A DNA stretch of 34,513 nt, taken from assembly GCA_945860275.1 (NCBI GenBank), contig CAMAPN010000013.1, positions 1-34,513 on the forward strand. Reading direction: 5' to 3'. The notes under the pieces were generated by a model. It made no database searches and had not been told where the DNA came from. It worked only from the letters and a program-made list of their open reading frames with translations. This DNA is from Bifidobacterium breve. GTDB lineage: Bacteria; Actinomycetota; Actinomycetes; Nanopelagicales; Nanopelagicaceae. How positions within the stretch are numbered: position 1 is the stretch's first letter; each line of letters starts with the position of its first letter. Below, in pieces: positions 25,910-34,513 of this stretch. Both the position numbers and the translations under genes were made by a program.

Positions 25910-26748
25910 GCGTGCGACCGCTCTGCCGCTTCAACGACATTAGCAAGGAGCATGGCGCGCGTCATCGGACCTACCCCACCTGGCATCGGCGCAATGAAAC
26001 CGGCTTTGCCATGAACATCAGGATGCACATCACCGAGCAAACCATCGCTGGTTCGAGTGATGCCGACATCGAGCACTGCTGCGCCCGCTTTGATATCAGA
26101 TGCAGTGATGAAGTGTGCTTTACCAAGTGCGGCAACAACGATATCCGCGCGCGATAAGTGCGATTTCAAATCTACGGTTGCCGAGTGTGTGATCGTCACA
26201 GTTGCACTTTCACGTTTACGAGTAAGGAGTAAACCTAACGGTCTACCCACAGTCAGTCCGCGACCAACGACTACTACTTCTGCGCCGTTGATTCGAATTT
26301 TGTAGCGCTCAAGTAACTCGACAATTCCACGAGGTGTGCAGGGCAGCGGTGCAGGTTGATCGAGAACAAGCTTGCCGAGGTTAAGTGGATGTAATCCATC
26401 TGCATCTTTAGCAGGATCTATCTCTTCCAAAATCGCATTTGCATCGATTCCTTTAGGAAGAGGAAGTTGCACGATGTACCCAGTGCACTCAGATGAATTA
26501 TTCAAGTCGCGAATTGCGCTACGAATATCAGCGAAGGTCGCAGATGCTGGTAAATCGACGCGAAGTGATTGAATACCTACCTCTGCACAATCCTTATGTT
26601 TGCCGCCTACATAAGCATGTGACCCTGGATCATCACCTACCAACACGGTGCCTAGACCTGGTCGGGTAGATAACTTAGCTACCCGAGCGGCTAATTCGCT
26701 CTTGATGTCGCTGGCAACTTTTTTGCCATCAAGTATCACTGCGCTCAT
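25906..26748 (-). CDS. folD: Methylenetetrahydrofolate dehydrogenase/cyclohydrolase
   Basis: FolD is bifunctional: it oxidises 5,10-methylene-THF with NADP+ and hydrolyses methenyl-THF to 10-formyl-THF, which PurN and PurH use. The 280-residue protein has the active-site segment [20 protein letters not shown] with the catalytic Lys, [20 protein letters not shown], the conserved [14 protein letters not shown], and NADP-binding [17 protein letters not shown]. The end carries [20 protein letters not shown]. The ATG at 26748 has TACTAT six bases upstream, so folD probably has its own leaderless transcript although purH ends just 17 bases earlier. Confidence 0.96.
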   Translation of the reverse strand: MSAVILDGKKVASDIKSELAARVAKLSTRPGLGTVLVGDDPGSHAYVGGKHKDCAEVGIQSLRVDLPASATFADIRSAIRDLNNSSECTGYIVQLPLPKGIDANAILEEIDPAKDADGLHPLNLGKLVLDQPAPLPCTPRGIVELLERYKIRINGAEVVVVGRGLTVGRPLGLLLTRKRESATVTITHSATVDLKSHLSRADIVVAALGKAHFITASDIKAGAAVLDVGITRTSDGLLGDVHPDVHGKAGFIAPMPGGVGPMTRAMLLANVVEAAERSHA

Positions 26749-26754
26749 GCGTTA

Positions 26755-26760
26755 ATAGTA
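26755..26760 (-). promoter_or_regulatory. Candidate leaderless -10 box for folD
   Basis: TACTAT on the minus strand ends six bases (TAACGC) before the folD ATG, within the 17-base purH-folD gap. Confidence 0.5.
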
Positions 26761-26765
26761 ACCAC

Positions 26766-28313
26766 TCACGCGTGGGCGAAGTGGCGAACACCCGTGAAGT
26801 ACATAGTTCCACCAGCCTTCTCGACCGCTGAAATCACCTCTTCATCACGAACACTTCCGCCTGGCTGCACAATTGCCTTAATTCCTGCAGCTAAGAGGAT
26901 TTCTACGCCATCGGCAAATGGAAAGAACGCATCGCTTGCCGCGTAACTACCGAGTGCGCGAGTATCTGCGCGCGAAACTGCAAGTCGCGCGGAATCCACT
27001 CGGTTGACTTGCCCCATTCCAATCCCAACTGAGGCGAAATCCTTAGCTAATAGGATGCCATTGCTTTTCACGGATCGAACAGCGCGCCAAGCAAACTCCA
27101 ACTCTTTGAGTTCTTCTGGTGACAAAGTTTTGCCCGCAACCAATGTCCAATGTGCACTGGAATCTCCTGGCGCATTTACTCGGTCAAACTCTTGCACTAA
27201 TAATCCACCATCGATATGGCGATACTCCAAAGAAGCAGAGACCGAATCAACCTTGAGAATTCGAATCGAAGGTTTCTGCTTGAGAATCTCGAGCGCTCCC
27301 GCTTCATAATCGGGTGCAGCAATTACCTCGGTAAATACTTCACTCACTCCTTGCGCCATTTCTGCACTGACTGTTCGATTGGCAGCTATCACGCCACCGA
27401 AAGCGGAAATCGGATCGCAAGCATGCGCGCCTTTGTATGCATCGGCGATGGATACACCTATTGCAACGCCACATGGATTGGTGTGTTTGATGATGGCGAC
27501 TGCAGGGTCGGAGTGATCGTGAGCCGCACGCCAGGCAGCTTCAATATCTACATAATTGTTGTACGACATCTCTTTGCCGTGAAGCACGTTTGCATTTGCG
27601 AGACCCTTGGTGACACCGTTCTCTAAGTAAAGGGCTCCGCTTTGATGGGGGTTCTCGCCATAACGTAACGTGCGCGCGAGCTCGAAACTCTTACCAACCC
27701 ACTCTGGGAGCGCGCGCTCCTCATGCGAACCGAGCCACGATGCGACTGCCATGTCATATTCGGCAGTTGCACGAAATGCCTCGAGTGCAAATCGCTTTCG
27801 CTCTTCTAACGTGGTACCACCATTTTCAATAGCGCTAATAACTGATGGGTACTGCGCGATACCTGAGACCACTGCGACGCTCGGGTGATTTTTGGCAGCT
27901 CCCCGAATCATGCTCGGTCCACCGATATCAATCTGCTCGATGCATTGATCGATAGATGCACCACTTCTTACTGTCTCAACGAAGGGATAGAGGCTGACAA
28001 CTACTAGGTCAAATGGCGTAATACCAAGCGTGTGCAATTGGTCGACATGTGATTGCAATCGTAGATCAGCGAGAATTCCGGCGTGAATCATTGGGTGGAG
28101 AGTTTTCACACGCCCATCGAGTGATTCCGGAAATCCTGTTAACGTCTCCACCGGAACGACAGGCACTCCACTTTTTTCGATTGTCGCTGCCGTACTCCCA
28201 GTCGAGACAATCTCAACGCCCGCTTTGTGAAGCGCTGCGGCAAACTCAACGAGCCCGTTCTTATCGTAAACGCTCACTAAGGCGCGCTTTATCGGTTTAC
28301 GGAGCATTGCCAT
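26766..28313 (-). CDS. purH: AICAR transformylase/IMP cyclohydrolase
   Basis: PurH performs the last two steps to IMP: formylation of AICAR by 10-formyl-THF, then ring closure. The 515-residue length is typical. The N-terminal cyclohydrolase (to about 195) shows [20 protein letters not shown] and [20 protein letters not shown]; the C-terminal transformylase has [10 protein letters not shown], the catalytic Lys-His in [12 protein letters not shown], and [20 protein letters not shown] near the end with [13 protein letters not shown]. The ATG is preceded by AAGGCGAG and begins two bases before the end of the purN stop region, so it is translated from the purN message. Confidence 0.96.
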   Translation of the reverse strand: MAMLRKPIKRALVSVYDKNGLVEFAAALHKAGVEIVSTGSTAATIEKSGVPVVPVETLTGFPESLDGRVKTLHPMIHAGILADLRLQSHVDQLHTLGITPFDLVVVSLYPFVETVRSGASIDQCIEQIDIGGPSMIRGAAKNHPSVAVVSGIAQYPSVISAIENGGTTLEERKRFALEAFRATAEYDMAVASWLGSHEERALPEWVGKSFELARTLRYGENPHQSGALYLENGVTKGLANANVLHGKEMSYNNYVDIEAAWRAAHDHSDPAVAIIKHTNPCGVAIGVSIADAYKGAHACDPISAFGGVIAANRTVSAEMAQGVSEVFTEVIAAPDYEAGALEILKQKPSIRILKVDSVSASLEYRHIDGGLLVQEFDRVNAPGDSSAHWTLVAGKTLSPEELKELEFAWRAVRSVKSNGILLAKDFASVGIGMGQVNRVDSARLAVSRADTRALGSYAASDAFFPFADGVEILLAAGIKAIVQPGGSVRDEEVISAVEKAGGTMYFTGVRHFAHA

Positions 28314-28907
28314 TCACTCGCCTTTCTCAAGGAGCGCAAGTATGCCAAAGATGATGAGTTCCCTCTCTAATACTTTGATCCGTTCATGGAGCGATTCTTC
28401 ACTCTCATTCGGGGCTACTGCGAGTTTTCGTTGCGCAATGATGGCACCTGTATCGACGCCAGCATCGACAAAGTGGAGCGTGCAACCACTTTCGCTCACA
28501 CCCGCTGCGAGAGCATCGCGGACCGCATGCGCGCCGGGGAAAAGCGGCAAGAGCGAGGGATGGGTGTTGATGATTTGAAATCTTTTAACGAAATCTGCAG
28601 AAAGAATCTTCATAAATCCCGCGCTCACGACCAACCAAGGATCCATTGCTGCAATCGCAGCGCCCAGCTCGCGTTCCCACTGCGCACGTTCTGCTCCGGA
28701 GCGAAACGGAATCACTGTGCTCTCGATGCTAGATGCTTTTGCTCTCGCCACAATCCCGGCGCTGGGATTCTCTGTGATCACAGCGGAAATAAAGAGCTTC
28801 TTGTGGAGCGCGCCATCAACTTTAGTCACGGAATCAAATAGCGATTGCGCAACGCTTCCCTCTCCCGAGGCGAGAACAACAATCCGCTTACGATCTGCCC
28901 CACTCAT
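28314..28907 (-). CDS. purN: Phosphoribosylglycinamide formyltransferase
   Basis: PurN transfers a formyl group from 10-formyl-THF to GAR. The 197-residue protein has the catalytic Asn and His in INTHPSLLPLFPGAHAVRDA and the Asp in FVDAGVDTGAIIAQR. The substrate loop near the start reads VVLASGEGSVAQSL; the usual GSN is GSV here, which is unusual. The ATG at 28907 overlaps the perM stop as ATGA; a second ATG at 28919 would add four residues. It is immediately followed by purH, as in many actinobacteria. Confidence 0.93.
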   Translation of the reverse strand: MSGADRKRIVVLASGEGSVAQSLFDSVTKVDGALHKKLFISAVITENPSAGIVARAKASSIESTVIPFRSGAERAQWERELGAAIAAMDPWLVVSAGFMKILSADFVKRFQIINTHPSLLPLFPGAHAVRDALAAGVSESGCTLHFVDAGVDTGAIIAQRKLAVAPNESEESLHERIKVLERELIIFGILALLEKGE

Positions 28908-30019
28908 TTTGGTCCCCATTTGTCGTAAGAAATTTTAAGACCCATCCCAACCAAAACCTGCGCGAGAAAAAGGAGTGGGAACTGCCAGAGCGACGGACCA
29001 ATTGTTGTTAGCGCGCCACCAAGTACTGAACCATTACTCAAGAGAGTCAAGAGAAAAATCACTGCTGTTAGCACGAGAGGTAAGAGTAAATATCCAAAAC
29101 GAATGTCGCGAAGTGATGTGCGCTTGAGAATTGTCATCACAAAAATGCCAGCACCGAGGCCAATTAATCCACCGAAATACAAGTATGGATGAACCTGCGT
29201 GGGGATTGCTCCTAGTAGTGGAAATGCAGGAATCTCGTTCAGGCGGTGGATACCTGGTGAAACTAACGTGCCGCTTCCAATGGCAAATCCCGAACCTAGA
29301 AGATACGAGAGTGCAGAGATTGCCATGTTGGGCAAGGTAAGAATGCCAAGCAAAGTAAGGAGTACTCCTCCAATAATTCCCGCATCTAGCACCGCATAGA
29401 GATCGCGGACAACTGAGAAATGAAAGAGAAGTGAGAGTGAATAGGCGAATGCACCAATCCCTAACAGCGCACCCACCACCATTACCGTGATTCGCGTTAG
29501 GTCACGCAGGAGTGATGGCGCTCCCGTTGGAACTGTTAATGTAAATTGCGCTGCAGAAATTAGAGAGAGCACGATTAAGGGCGCCCACCACCAACGAGGA
29601 TGGACATCTGCTGAACGAGAGCCAAAGCTGGCAAGAATTAAGATTGCTGTGTAGCTAAGAAAAAGCCCAATGAAAGCCTGTCGCTCTTTCGTGCCGAGTC
29701 TGGCTTTACCGTCACGTTGGCCAAATTGACGTTGTATTCGATTGAGTGCACCACGAAAAGCGATGAAGGGAAAAATCAACGCACCCAGTGGGAGAAAACT
29801 CAATGCGCCAGGAATTCCCGAAGGCGATAGCGAAAGAGAAAAGGTGAGGTGATGCGCGCCAAGCCAAACCCAGAACGATCCACGAAGCGCATCACCCATC
29901 TGCCCGCTGAGCGAACCTGCCGTTGCCCATGCGACAAGCACAATTAATGCAAGCGGGATGAAAGTTGAGAGCGCAGCGCGCACTCCTTCTGAAGCGCCAG
30001 CGATGAGCGGGCGCGCCAT
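28904..30019 (-). CDS. DUF6350/PerM-like polytopic membrane protein
   Basis: A 371-residue protein made of about ten hydrophobic helices, with HHLTFSLSLSPSGIPGALSF and SGFAIGSGTLVSPGIHRLNE as recognisable family stretches; the loop around residue 100 (NRIQRQFGQRDGKARLGTKE) is basic. Size, topology and location between sucD and purN match DUF6350, which includes mycobacterial PerM (Rv0955). PerM is reported to be needed for cell division and persistence under stress; the molecular activity is unknown. It starts two bases after the sucD stop and overlaps purN, so it is coexpressed with central metabolism and purine genes. Confidence 0.8.
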   Translation of the reverse strand: MARPLIAGASEGVRAALSTFIPLALIVLVAWATAGSLSGQMGDALRGSFWVWLGAHHLTFSLSLSPSGIPGALSFLPLGALIFPFIAFRGALNRIQRQFGQRDGKARLGTKERQAFIGLFLSYTAILILASFGSRSADVHPRWWWAPLIVLSLISAAQFTLTVPTGAPSLLRDLTRITVMVVGALLGIGAFAYSLSLLFHFSVVRDLYAVLDAGIIGGVLLTLLGILTLPNMAISALSYLLGSGFAIGSGTLVSPGIHRLNEIPAFPLLGAIPTQVHPYLYFGGLIGLGAGIFVMTILKRTSLRDIRFGYLLLPLVLTAVIFLLTLLSNGSVLGGALTTIGPSLWQFPLLFLAQVLVGMGLKISYDKWGPK

Positions 30020-30021
30020 TG

Positions 30022-30903
30022 TTATCGGCCGAGAATAGAGCGAAGAAGTTGCGCTGATTCTGAAGGTGTCACGCCTACGCGTACTCCTACTGCTTCAAGC
30101 GCATCGCGTTTTGCAGAAGCCGTTCCAGAAGAACCCGAAACAATTGCGCCAGCGTGGCCCATCGTCTTTCCTTCAGGCGCGGTGAATCCTGCGACATATC
30201 CGACAACTGGTTTAGTTACATATTCCTTGATGAATGCTGCGGCGCGCTCTTCAGCATCGCCACCGATTTCACCAATCATCACAATCGCTTCTGTCTGTGG
30301 ATCATCTTGGAATGCACGTAGGCAGTCGATATGAGTTGTTCCGATAACAGGGTCGCCACCGATGCCAACTGCAGTAGAGAAACCGATATCGCGAAGTTCG
30401 TACATCATTTGATAGGTGAGCGTTCCGGATTTGGAAACCAAACCGATTGGTCCAGCTCCAGTGATATCGGCAGGAATGATTCCTACATTCGATTCACCTG
30501 GCGTGATGAGCCCTGGGCAGTTCGGGCCGATGATGCGCGTAGTTCCTTTGCTCTGCGCATAGGCAACAAATTGCGTGGAGTCGTGCACAGGAATTCCCTC
30601 AGTGATGACAACTGCTAGCGGCACTTTTGCATCGACTGCATCGATGACGGCAGCTTTCGTGAACTTCGCAGGAACGAAAATCACTGAAACATTTGCACCT
30701 GTTGCAGCAACTGCTTCACTTGCTGAATTGAAAACAGGAAGCGCGCGGCCATCCATGTCGACGCTTTGGCCACCTTTGCCTGGTGTCACACCACCGACAA
30801 CATTGGTTCCTGATTTGAGCATCCGTTTGGTGTGCTTAGTTCCTTCGGAACCAGTCATGCCATGAACAATTACTCGACTATCTTTATTAAGGAAGATGCT
30901 CAT
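30022..30903 (-). CDS. sucD: Succinyl-CoA synthetase alpha subunit
   Basis: SucD binds CoA and carries the phosphohistidine in the reversible conversion of succinyl-CoA to succinate with nucleotide triphosphate formation. The 293-residue protein has the CoA-binding N-terminus [20 protein letters not shown] with [40 protein letters not shown], and the active-site His in [20 protein letters not shown]. The ATG overlaps the sucC stop by one base (TAATG). In this window it can accept succinyl-CoA from the methylmalonyl-CoA mutase as well as from the TCA cycle. Confidence 0.96.
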   Translation of the reverse strand: MSIFLNKDSRVIVHGMTGSEGTKHTKRMLKSGTNVVGGVTPGKGGQSVDMDGRALPVFNSASEAVAATGANVSVIFVPAKFTKAAVIDAVDAKVPLAVVITEGIPVHDSTQFVAYAQSKGTTRIIGPNCPGLITPGESNVGIIPADITGAGPIGLVSKSGTLTYQMMYELRDIGFSTAVGIGGDPVIGTTHIDCLRAFQDDPQTEAIVMIGEIGGDAEERAAAFIKEYVTKPVVGYVAGFTAPEGKTMGHAGAIVSGSSGTASAKRDALEAVGVRVGVTPSESAQLLRSILGR

Positions 30904-32066
30904 TATTTTGCCGCCAATTCTGCTGCACGAGCAGCTGCGCCATCCATAGTCTCTGCTTGCTCAACGAGTGGATGGTTCGCCTCTTTCAAAATACGACGAC
31001 CTTCAAGCACGTTGTTGCCATCTAACCGAACCACGATTGGCTTTGTTGCTTTTGTACCAAGTATGTCGAGCGCCTGGATGATTCCATTCGCAACGGCATC
31101 GCAAGCAGTAATTCCACCAAAGACATTTACAAACACGCTCTTTACATCCTTATCGTTAAGGATGATTGATAACCCATCGGCCATTACCTGCGCTGATGCA
31201 CCGCCACCGATATCGAGGAAGTTTGCTGGCTTCATCCCGCCAAATTTTTCGCCCGCATAGGCAACTACATCAAGCGTGCTCATCACAAGGCCTGCGCCAT
31301 TGCCGATAATTCCTACCTGGCCTTCGAGTTTGACGTAGTTGAGATCTTTCTCTTTTGCCAGCGCCTCAAGGGGATTGGTCGATGCATGGTCGATGAGCGC
31401 TTCGTGATCTGGATGGCGGAATGCTGCATTCTCATCGAGAGTGACTTTTCCATCGAGGGCGATGATGCGGTTGTCGTCGGTACGGACCAATGGATTCACT
31501 TCAACGAGAATTGCATCTTCAGCGACGAAACATGCCCAAAGTTTGACGAGTACATCTGCAACTTGACGTTGCACATCGGCTGGAAATTGTGCTTGCTTTG
31601 CAATTGACTCGGCGAGCGCGATATCAATTCCCTTTGCGGGATCGACATGGACCTTCGCGAGTTTTTCAGGGGTTTCGTGGGCAACCTGTTCGATATCCAT
31701 TCCACCGGCAACAGATGCCATGACGAGGAATGAGCGCGCTGCGCGGTCGAGGAGTATCGCTAGGTAATACTCTTCTTTGATTGGTGCAGCTTGGGCAATC
31801 ATCACTTTATGAACTGTGTGACCTTTGATATCCATGCCCAGGATTGCTTTAGCTTTTTCGAATGTATCGGCAGGGTCGGTCGCTAACTTCACGCCACCTG
31901 CTTTACCGCGGCCACCAATTTTCACCTGTGCTTTGACAACAACTTTGCCACCCATGCCAGCAGCTGCAGCCTTCGCCTCATCGGGAGTTGTTGCTACTTT
32001 TCCAGCGAGAACGGGAATGCCATGTGCTTCGAATAGATCGCGCGCTTGATACTCAAAAAGATCCAC
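30903..32066 (-). CDS. sucC: Succinyl-CoA synthetase beta subunit
   Basis: SucC is the ATP-grasp subunit that sets nucleotide specificity. The 387-residue protein begins (M)[19 protein letters not shown]. The ATP-grasp loop reads [20 protein letters not shown]; later segments are [20 protein letters not shown] with metal-binding residues and [20 protein letters not shown] followed by [18 protein letters not shown], the succinate/phosphate site. The GTG at 32066 is preceded by GAGAGG about ten bases upstream. A TAGGAT about 40 bases upstream could be its -10, giving a short leader, unlike the leaderless genes nearby. Confidence 0.96.
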   Translation of the reverse strand: MDLFEYQARDLFEAHGIPVLAGKVATTPDEAKAAAAGMGGKVVVKAQVKIGGRGKAGGVKLATDPADTFEKAKAILGMDIKGHTVHKVMIAQAAPIKEEYYLAILLDRAARSFLVMASVAGGMDIEQVAHETPEKLAKVHVDPAKGIDIALAESIAKQAQFPADVQRQVADVLVKLWACFVAEDAILVEVNPLVRTDDNRIIALDGKVTLDENAAFRHPDHEALIDHASTNPLEALAKEKDLNYVKLEGQVGIIGNGAGLVMSTLDVVAYAGEKFGGMKPANFLDIGGGASAQVMADGLSIILNDKDVKSVFVNVFGGITACDAVANGIIQALDILGTKATKPIVVRLDGNNVLEGRRILKEANHPLVEQAETMDGAAARAAELAAK

Positions 32067-32112
32067 TACTCAATACCTCTCGATGCATTCAGATTTACCT
32101 AGTGGCGCAATC

Positions 32113-32514
32113 CTAGCGATGGCCCACCGCTGCTTTGACCCATTCGGCTATCTCGTTCGTCGAGGCGCCGGAGGTGAAAATTTTGGCTACGCCTAACGCT
32201 TCCAACGCTTTCACGTCATCATCAGGAATGACCCCACCGCCAAAAACGAGAATCTTTCGCTCGCCGATGAGCTCCATGATTTTCTTAAAGAGCGTCAGAT
32301 GCGCTCCGGAGAGAATAGAGAGGCCGATTGCATCGGCATCCTCTTGAATTGCGGTCGTGACAATTTCTTCTGGCGTTTGATGCAATCCGGTGTAGATCAC
32401 TTCGCATCCTGCATCGCGCAGGGTCCGTGCAACTACCTTGGCGCCACGATCGTGGCCATCAAGGCCTGCCTTGGCGACGACGACCCGAATAGGGCGGGTG
32501 CGCGAGGAACTCAT
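32113..32514 (-). CDS. Coenzyme B12-binding subunit of methylmalonyl-CoA mutase
   Basis: The 133-residue protein is a complete B12-binding Rossmann-like domain. It carries the base-off ligand motif DxHxxG as [14 protein letters not shown] (His21), followed by [19 protein letters not shown] and [19 protein letters not shown], which enclose the nucleotide tail. It should pair with the 515-residue catalytic subunit encoded at 17189-18736, like the split mutases of archaea and the IcmA/IcmB type. ATG 32514 fits the family start; a TTG at 32550 would add twelve residues. It lies between sucC and the helicase gene. It could instead serve another split mutase in the genome, but none is seen here. 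Confidence 0.88.
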   Translation of the reverse strand: MSSSRTRPIRVVVAKAGLDGHDRGAKVVARTLRDAGCEVIYTGLHQTPEEIVTTAIQEDADAIGLSILSGAHLTLFKKIMELIGERKILVFGGGVIPDDDVKALEALGVAKIFTSGASTNEIAEWVKAAVGHR

Positions 32515-32568
32515 AGCGATACCGTGCCACCTAGTGGGCTCTGACGACAAATTAACTACTAAATAGGG

Positions 32569-32601
32569 CTAGATCTTTTCTAGACCTTTTCTAGACCTTT
32601 T
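32569..32601. repeat. Three tandem 11-bp repeats at the 3' end of the helicase gene
   Basis: CTAGATCTTTT, CTAGACCTTTT and CTAGACCTTTT lie head to tail. On the minus strand the copy at 32591-32601 encodes the last residues (EKV) and TAG stop of the helicase; the other two copies lie just after the stop. As 11 is not a multiple of three, each copy puts its TAG in a different frame. Confidence 0.85.
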
Positions 32602-34513
32602 CTACGGGGGCGTACCGAAGGAGCAGCCTGCGCTCGCCATAGCTCCCAAAATCCACCGTTGCCTCGGCTCGTTCGCCCTCGCCGGTCAAGGTGAGGACTC
32701 GGCCGATGCCAAAGGTCTGATGCAAGACGCGATCGCCAATTGCAAGGTCGAGTGAAATCACGCGTTTTCCCGTGGAGCGCACTGGAGGTGCGCTGCGCAC
32801 GAGGGGTTTAATCGTTGCCCTGCGCGTCTCCATTAACTCTTCAGGTATCTCGCTAAAAAATCGCGACGGAGCGTTATACGTTGGCGTACCAAACATAAAT
32901 CGTGTGGATGCGCGCGAGAGGTAGAGCCGCTCACGTGCGCGAGTGAGTCCGACATATGCAAGTCGTCGCTCCTCTTCAATCTCGTTTGGATCACCGAGTG
33001 AGCGCGAATGCGGAAAGACTCCCTCTTCCAGTCCAGTGAGAAAGACGGTTGGGAACTCAAGGCCCTTTGCTGTGTGGAGCGTCATCAATGTAACAACGCC
33101 GCCGTGATCTTCGCCGTCAGGAATCTGATCGGAATCAGCAACAAGCGAAACTCGTTCGAGGAAACCTACGAGTGATATTTCATCTGGTTGATCGTCAGGG
33201 CCAATGAGGGTTTCATCTTCTTCATACTCCTGCGCAACTGCAACCAACTCTTCGATATTTTCTAGCCGTCCTTCATCTTGTGGATCGGTGCTATCGGAGA
33301 GCTCGGCGCCAAGTCCGCTCTGGTCGATAACTGCTTCTGCTATGACTGATGGTTTAAATCCAGATTCGACCATTGTGCGAAGGGTTGCCATGAGGTGTGC
33401 AAATTGATCAATGGCTGAGATAGCACGTGAAGTGAGATCTTGCGCTTGGTCGGCTCTAAAGAGGGCATCCCAGAGTGGAATATCCATCTCATCGAGTGCT
33501 GCTATCGCCTTATCACCTATGCCCCGCTTTGGAGTATTGATGATTCGACGAAGTGAGATTTCATCGTATGGATTAGCAAGTACGCGTAGGTAAGCCAGAA
33601 GATCGCGAACTTCCTTTCGCTCGTAAAAGCGCACTCCCCCAACTACTTTGTAGGGAATGGTATTACGCATAAATACTTCTTCGAAGGTTCGGGATTGATT
33701 GTTGGTTCGATAAAAAATTGCTGTCTCGCCTGGTTGGGATATGCCATCACTTTGGAGGGAGCGAATCTCGCTCATCACAAACTCAGCCTCATCGCGTTCA
33801 TCATCTGCTTCGTAGCTGACGATGGCTGAGCCTGCACCAGAGTCAGTCCAGAGGTTCTTCGCTTTCCTGCTGGCATTGTTGGTGATCACGGCATTGGCTG
33901 CAGAGAGGATGTTCTGGGTAGAGCGGTAATTTTGTTCGAGCAAGATAGTGCGCGCAGATGGATAGTCCTCTTCGAATTGGAGGATGTTTCGAATCGTTGC
34001 GCCGCGGAAGGCATAGATGGATTGATCGGCATCGCCGACGACGCAAAGCTCTGCGGGTGGGAAGCCATCTTTCTCGGTGCCAACTAATTCACGAACGAGA
34101 ACATATTGCGCATGATTTGTATCTTGGTACTCATCGACAAGAACATGGCGGAAACGGGAGCGATATCGCGCCTTTACCTCGGGATGGCGTTGCAGAAGTT
34201 CAACTGCCTTCATGATGAGATCATCAAAATCGAAGACGTTCCCCTGATGTAATTTCTTTTGGTAAATCGCATATGTTTCGGCGACAACTTCTTCGAAGTG
34301 ATTAGTGGTCTGGTTCGCATAATCGGCAGGGCCCATCAATTCGTTCTTGGCATTGCTGATCATCGCGTGAATCTGGCGCGGTGCATATCTCTTGGGATCG
34401 AGGTTGAGATCTTTGCCAATTAATGCGACTAGCCGTTGCGCATCGCTCTGGTCGTAAATCGTGAAGTTCGGTTTATATCCCGCGGCGACTGCCTCTTGGC
34501 GCAAGATGCGCAC
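32591..34513 (-). CDS. pcrA: UvrD/PcrA-type superfamily 1 DNA helicase, N-terminus beyond window
   Basis: The visible 640 residues are the C-terminal five-sixths of a 3'-5' helicase acting in repair and in clearing protein-DNA or transcription blocks. Motifs in order: FDFDDLIMKAVELL (Ia/b region), VLVDEYQDTNHAQY (Walker B), VVGDADQSIYAFRGA (III), LLEQNYRSTQNIL (IV), VVGGVRFYERKEVRDLLAYL, VTLMTLHTAKGLEFPTVFLT (V) and RRLAYVGLTRARERLYLSRA (VI). The C-terminal tail ends in a Tudor-like segment, GDRVLHQTFGIGRVLTLTGE, typical of PcrA and used for RNA polymerase contact. Walker A and the start lie off the right edge; the GTG at the edge is an internal Val. Confidence 0.95.
   Translation of the reverse strand: MRILRQEAVAAGYKPNFTIYDQSDAQRLVALIGKDLNLDPKRYAPRQIHAMISNAKNELMGPADYANQTTNHFEEVVAETYAIYQKKLHQGNVFDFDDLIMKAVELLQRHPEVKARYRSRFRHVLVDEYQDTNHAQYVLVRELVGTEKDGFPPAELCVVGDADQSIYAFRGATIRNILQFEEDYPSARTILLEQNYRSTQNILSAANAVITNNASRKAKNLWTDSGAGSAIVSYEADDERDEAEFVMSEIRSLQSDGISQPGETAIFYRTNNQSRTFEEVFMRNTIPYKVVGGVRFYERKEVRDLLAYLRVLANPYDEISLRRIINTPKRGIGDKAIAALDEMDIPLWDALFRADQAQDLTSRAISAIDQFAHLMATLRTMVESGFKPSVIAEAVIDQSGLGAELSDSTDPQDEGRLENIEELVAVAQEYEEDETLIGPDDQPDEISLVGFLERVSLVADSDQIPDGEDHGGVVTLMTLHTAKGLEFPTVFLTGLEEGVFPHSRSLGDPNEIEEERRLAYVGLTRARERLYLSRASTRFMFGTPTYNAPSRFFSEIPEELMETRRATIKPLVRSAPPVRSTGKRVISLDLAIGDRVLHQTFGIGRVLTLTGEGERAEATVDFGSYGERRLLLRYAPVEKV

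Noticed and set aside
25629-25946. Long minus-strand frame over the DUF3017 region, in another reading frame
   Set aside because: The product is Arg/Ser/Gly/Ala-rich without a domain, while the overlapping 75-residue frame is a coherent three-helix membrane protein coupled to folD.
30832-31260. Open frame of 142 codons opposite sucC/sucD, and other long antisense frames such as 2341-2745, 27216-27626 and 28386-28841
   Set aside because: They lie antisense to genes with clear family motifs, show no recognisable domain and are expected shadows of the coding strand.
32515-32568. Leaderless -10 for the B12-subunit gene
   Set aside because: No TAnnnT lies at six or seven bases from either the ATG at 32514 or the TTG at 32550, so no promoter call was made.
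1-34513. Mobile elements, prophage, CRISPR array, tRNA/rRNA genes or a defence island
   Set aside because: No transposase, integrase, spaced repeats, cloverleaf or defence-type domains were seen. All genes are housekeeping or envelope genes in conserved order.

Overview
The window is a gene-dense stretch of chromosome from a bacterium in the phylum Actinomycetota. Four gene orders point there: purE-purK-birA next to accD-accE-maf-accA; sucC-sucD-perM(DUF6350)-purN-purH-folD-DUF3017-mdh-icd; a LOG-family gene beside the actinobacterial-type dapD; and a DUF3117 gene. Base composition is roughly half G+C by eye, and only about 0.9 kb of 34.5 kb is not coding. No stretch without a gene exceeds about 150 bases. 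Many adjacent genes overlap by a few bases. Moderate G+C, short spacers and many leaderless-looking starts would fit a streamlined freshwater actinobacterium (Nanopelagicales/acI-like), but the genus is not established here.

Layout. (1) 1-3532: start of a DUF3117 gene, a 66-residue sigma-region-4-like protein, a START-like (SRPBCC) protein, an MFS exporter and a LOG-family hydrolase, all on the minus strand; then dapD (lysine/diaminopimelate) on the plus strand. (2) 3535-10738: an envelope glycopolymer region with a secreted SpoIID/LytB protein carrying cell-wall-binding-like repeats, a Wzm/Wzt (TagG/TagH)-type ABC exporter, a family 2 glycosyltransferase, an LCP ligase and UDP-glucose 6-dehydrogenase. 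(3) 10712-18736: purE, purK and birA, divergent from the biotin-dependent acyl-CoA carboxylase genes accD, accE (a 50-residue gene) and accA with maf inside; then the catalytic subunit of methylmalonyl-CoA mutase. (4) 18806-23369: D-Ala-D-Ala carboxypeptidase, trpS, a CorC/HlyC-type membrane protein and a MalK/UgpC-type sugar-transporter ATPase that ends in a strong bidirectional terminator. (5) 23383-34513: a long minus-strand run of icd, mdh, DUF3017, folD, purH, purN, perM, sucD, sucC, the B12-binding mutase subunit and the C-terminal part of a UvrD/PcrA helicase.

The metabolism fits together. The biotin ligase charges the carboxylase, which makes methylmalonyl-CoA. The two mutase subunits, encoded 14 kb apart, convert it to succinyl-CoA. 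SucCD, malate dehydrogenase and isocitrate dehydrogenase handle the TCA-cycle side. PurE, PurK, PurN, PurH and FolD cover purine synthesis and its one-carbon supply.

The most distinctive signal is regulatory. Many genes have an actinobacterial -10 hexamer (TAnnnT) exactly six bases before the start codon, which suggests leaderless mRNA. In two divergent pairs the -10 is the symmetric heptamer TAnnnTA, readable on both strands. In two others the upstream gene's TAG stop codon forms the first half of the next gene's -10. I saw no tRNA, rRNA, CRISPR array, transposon or prophage.
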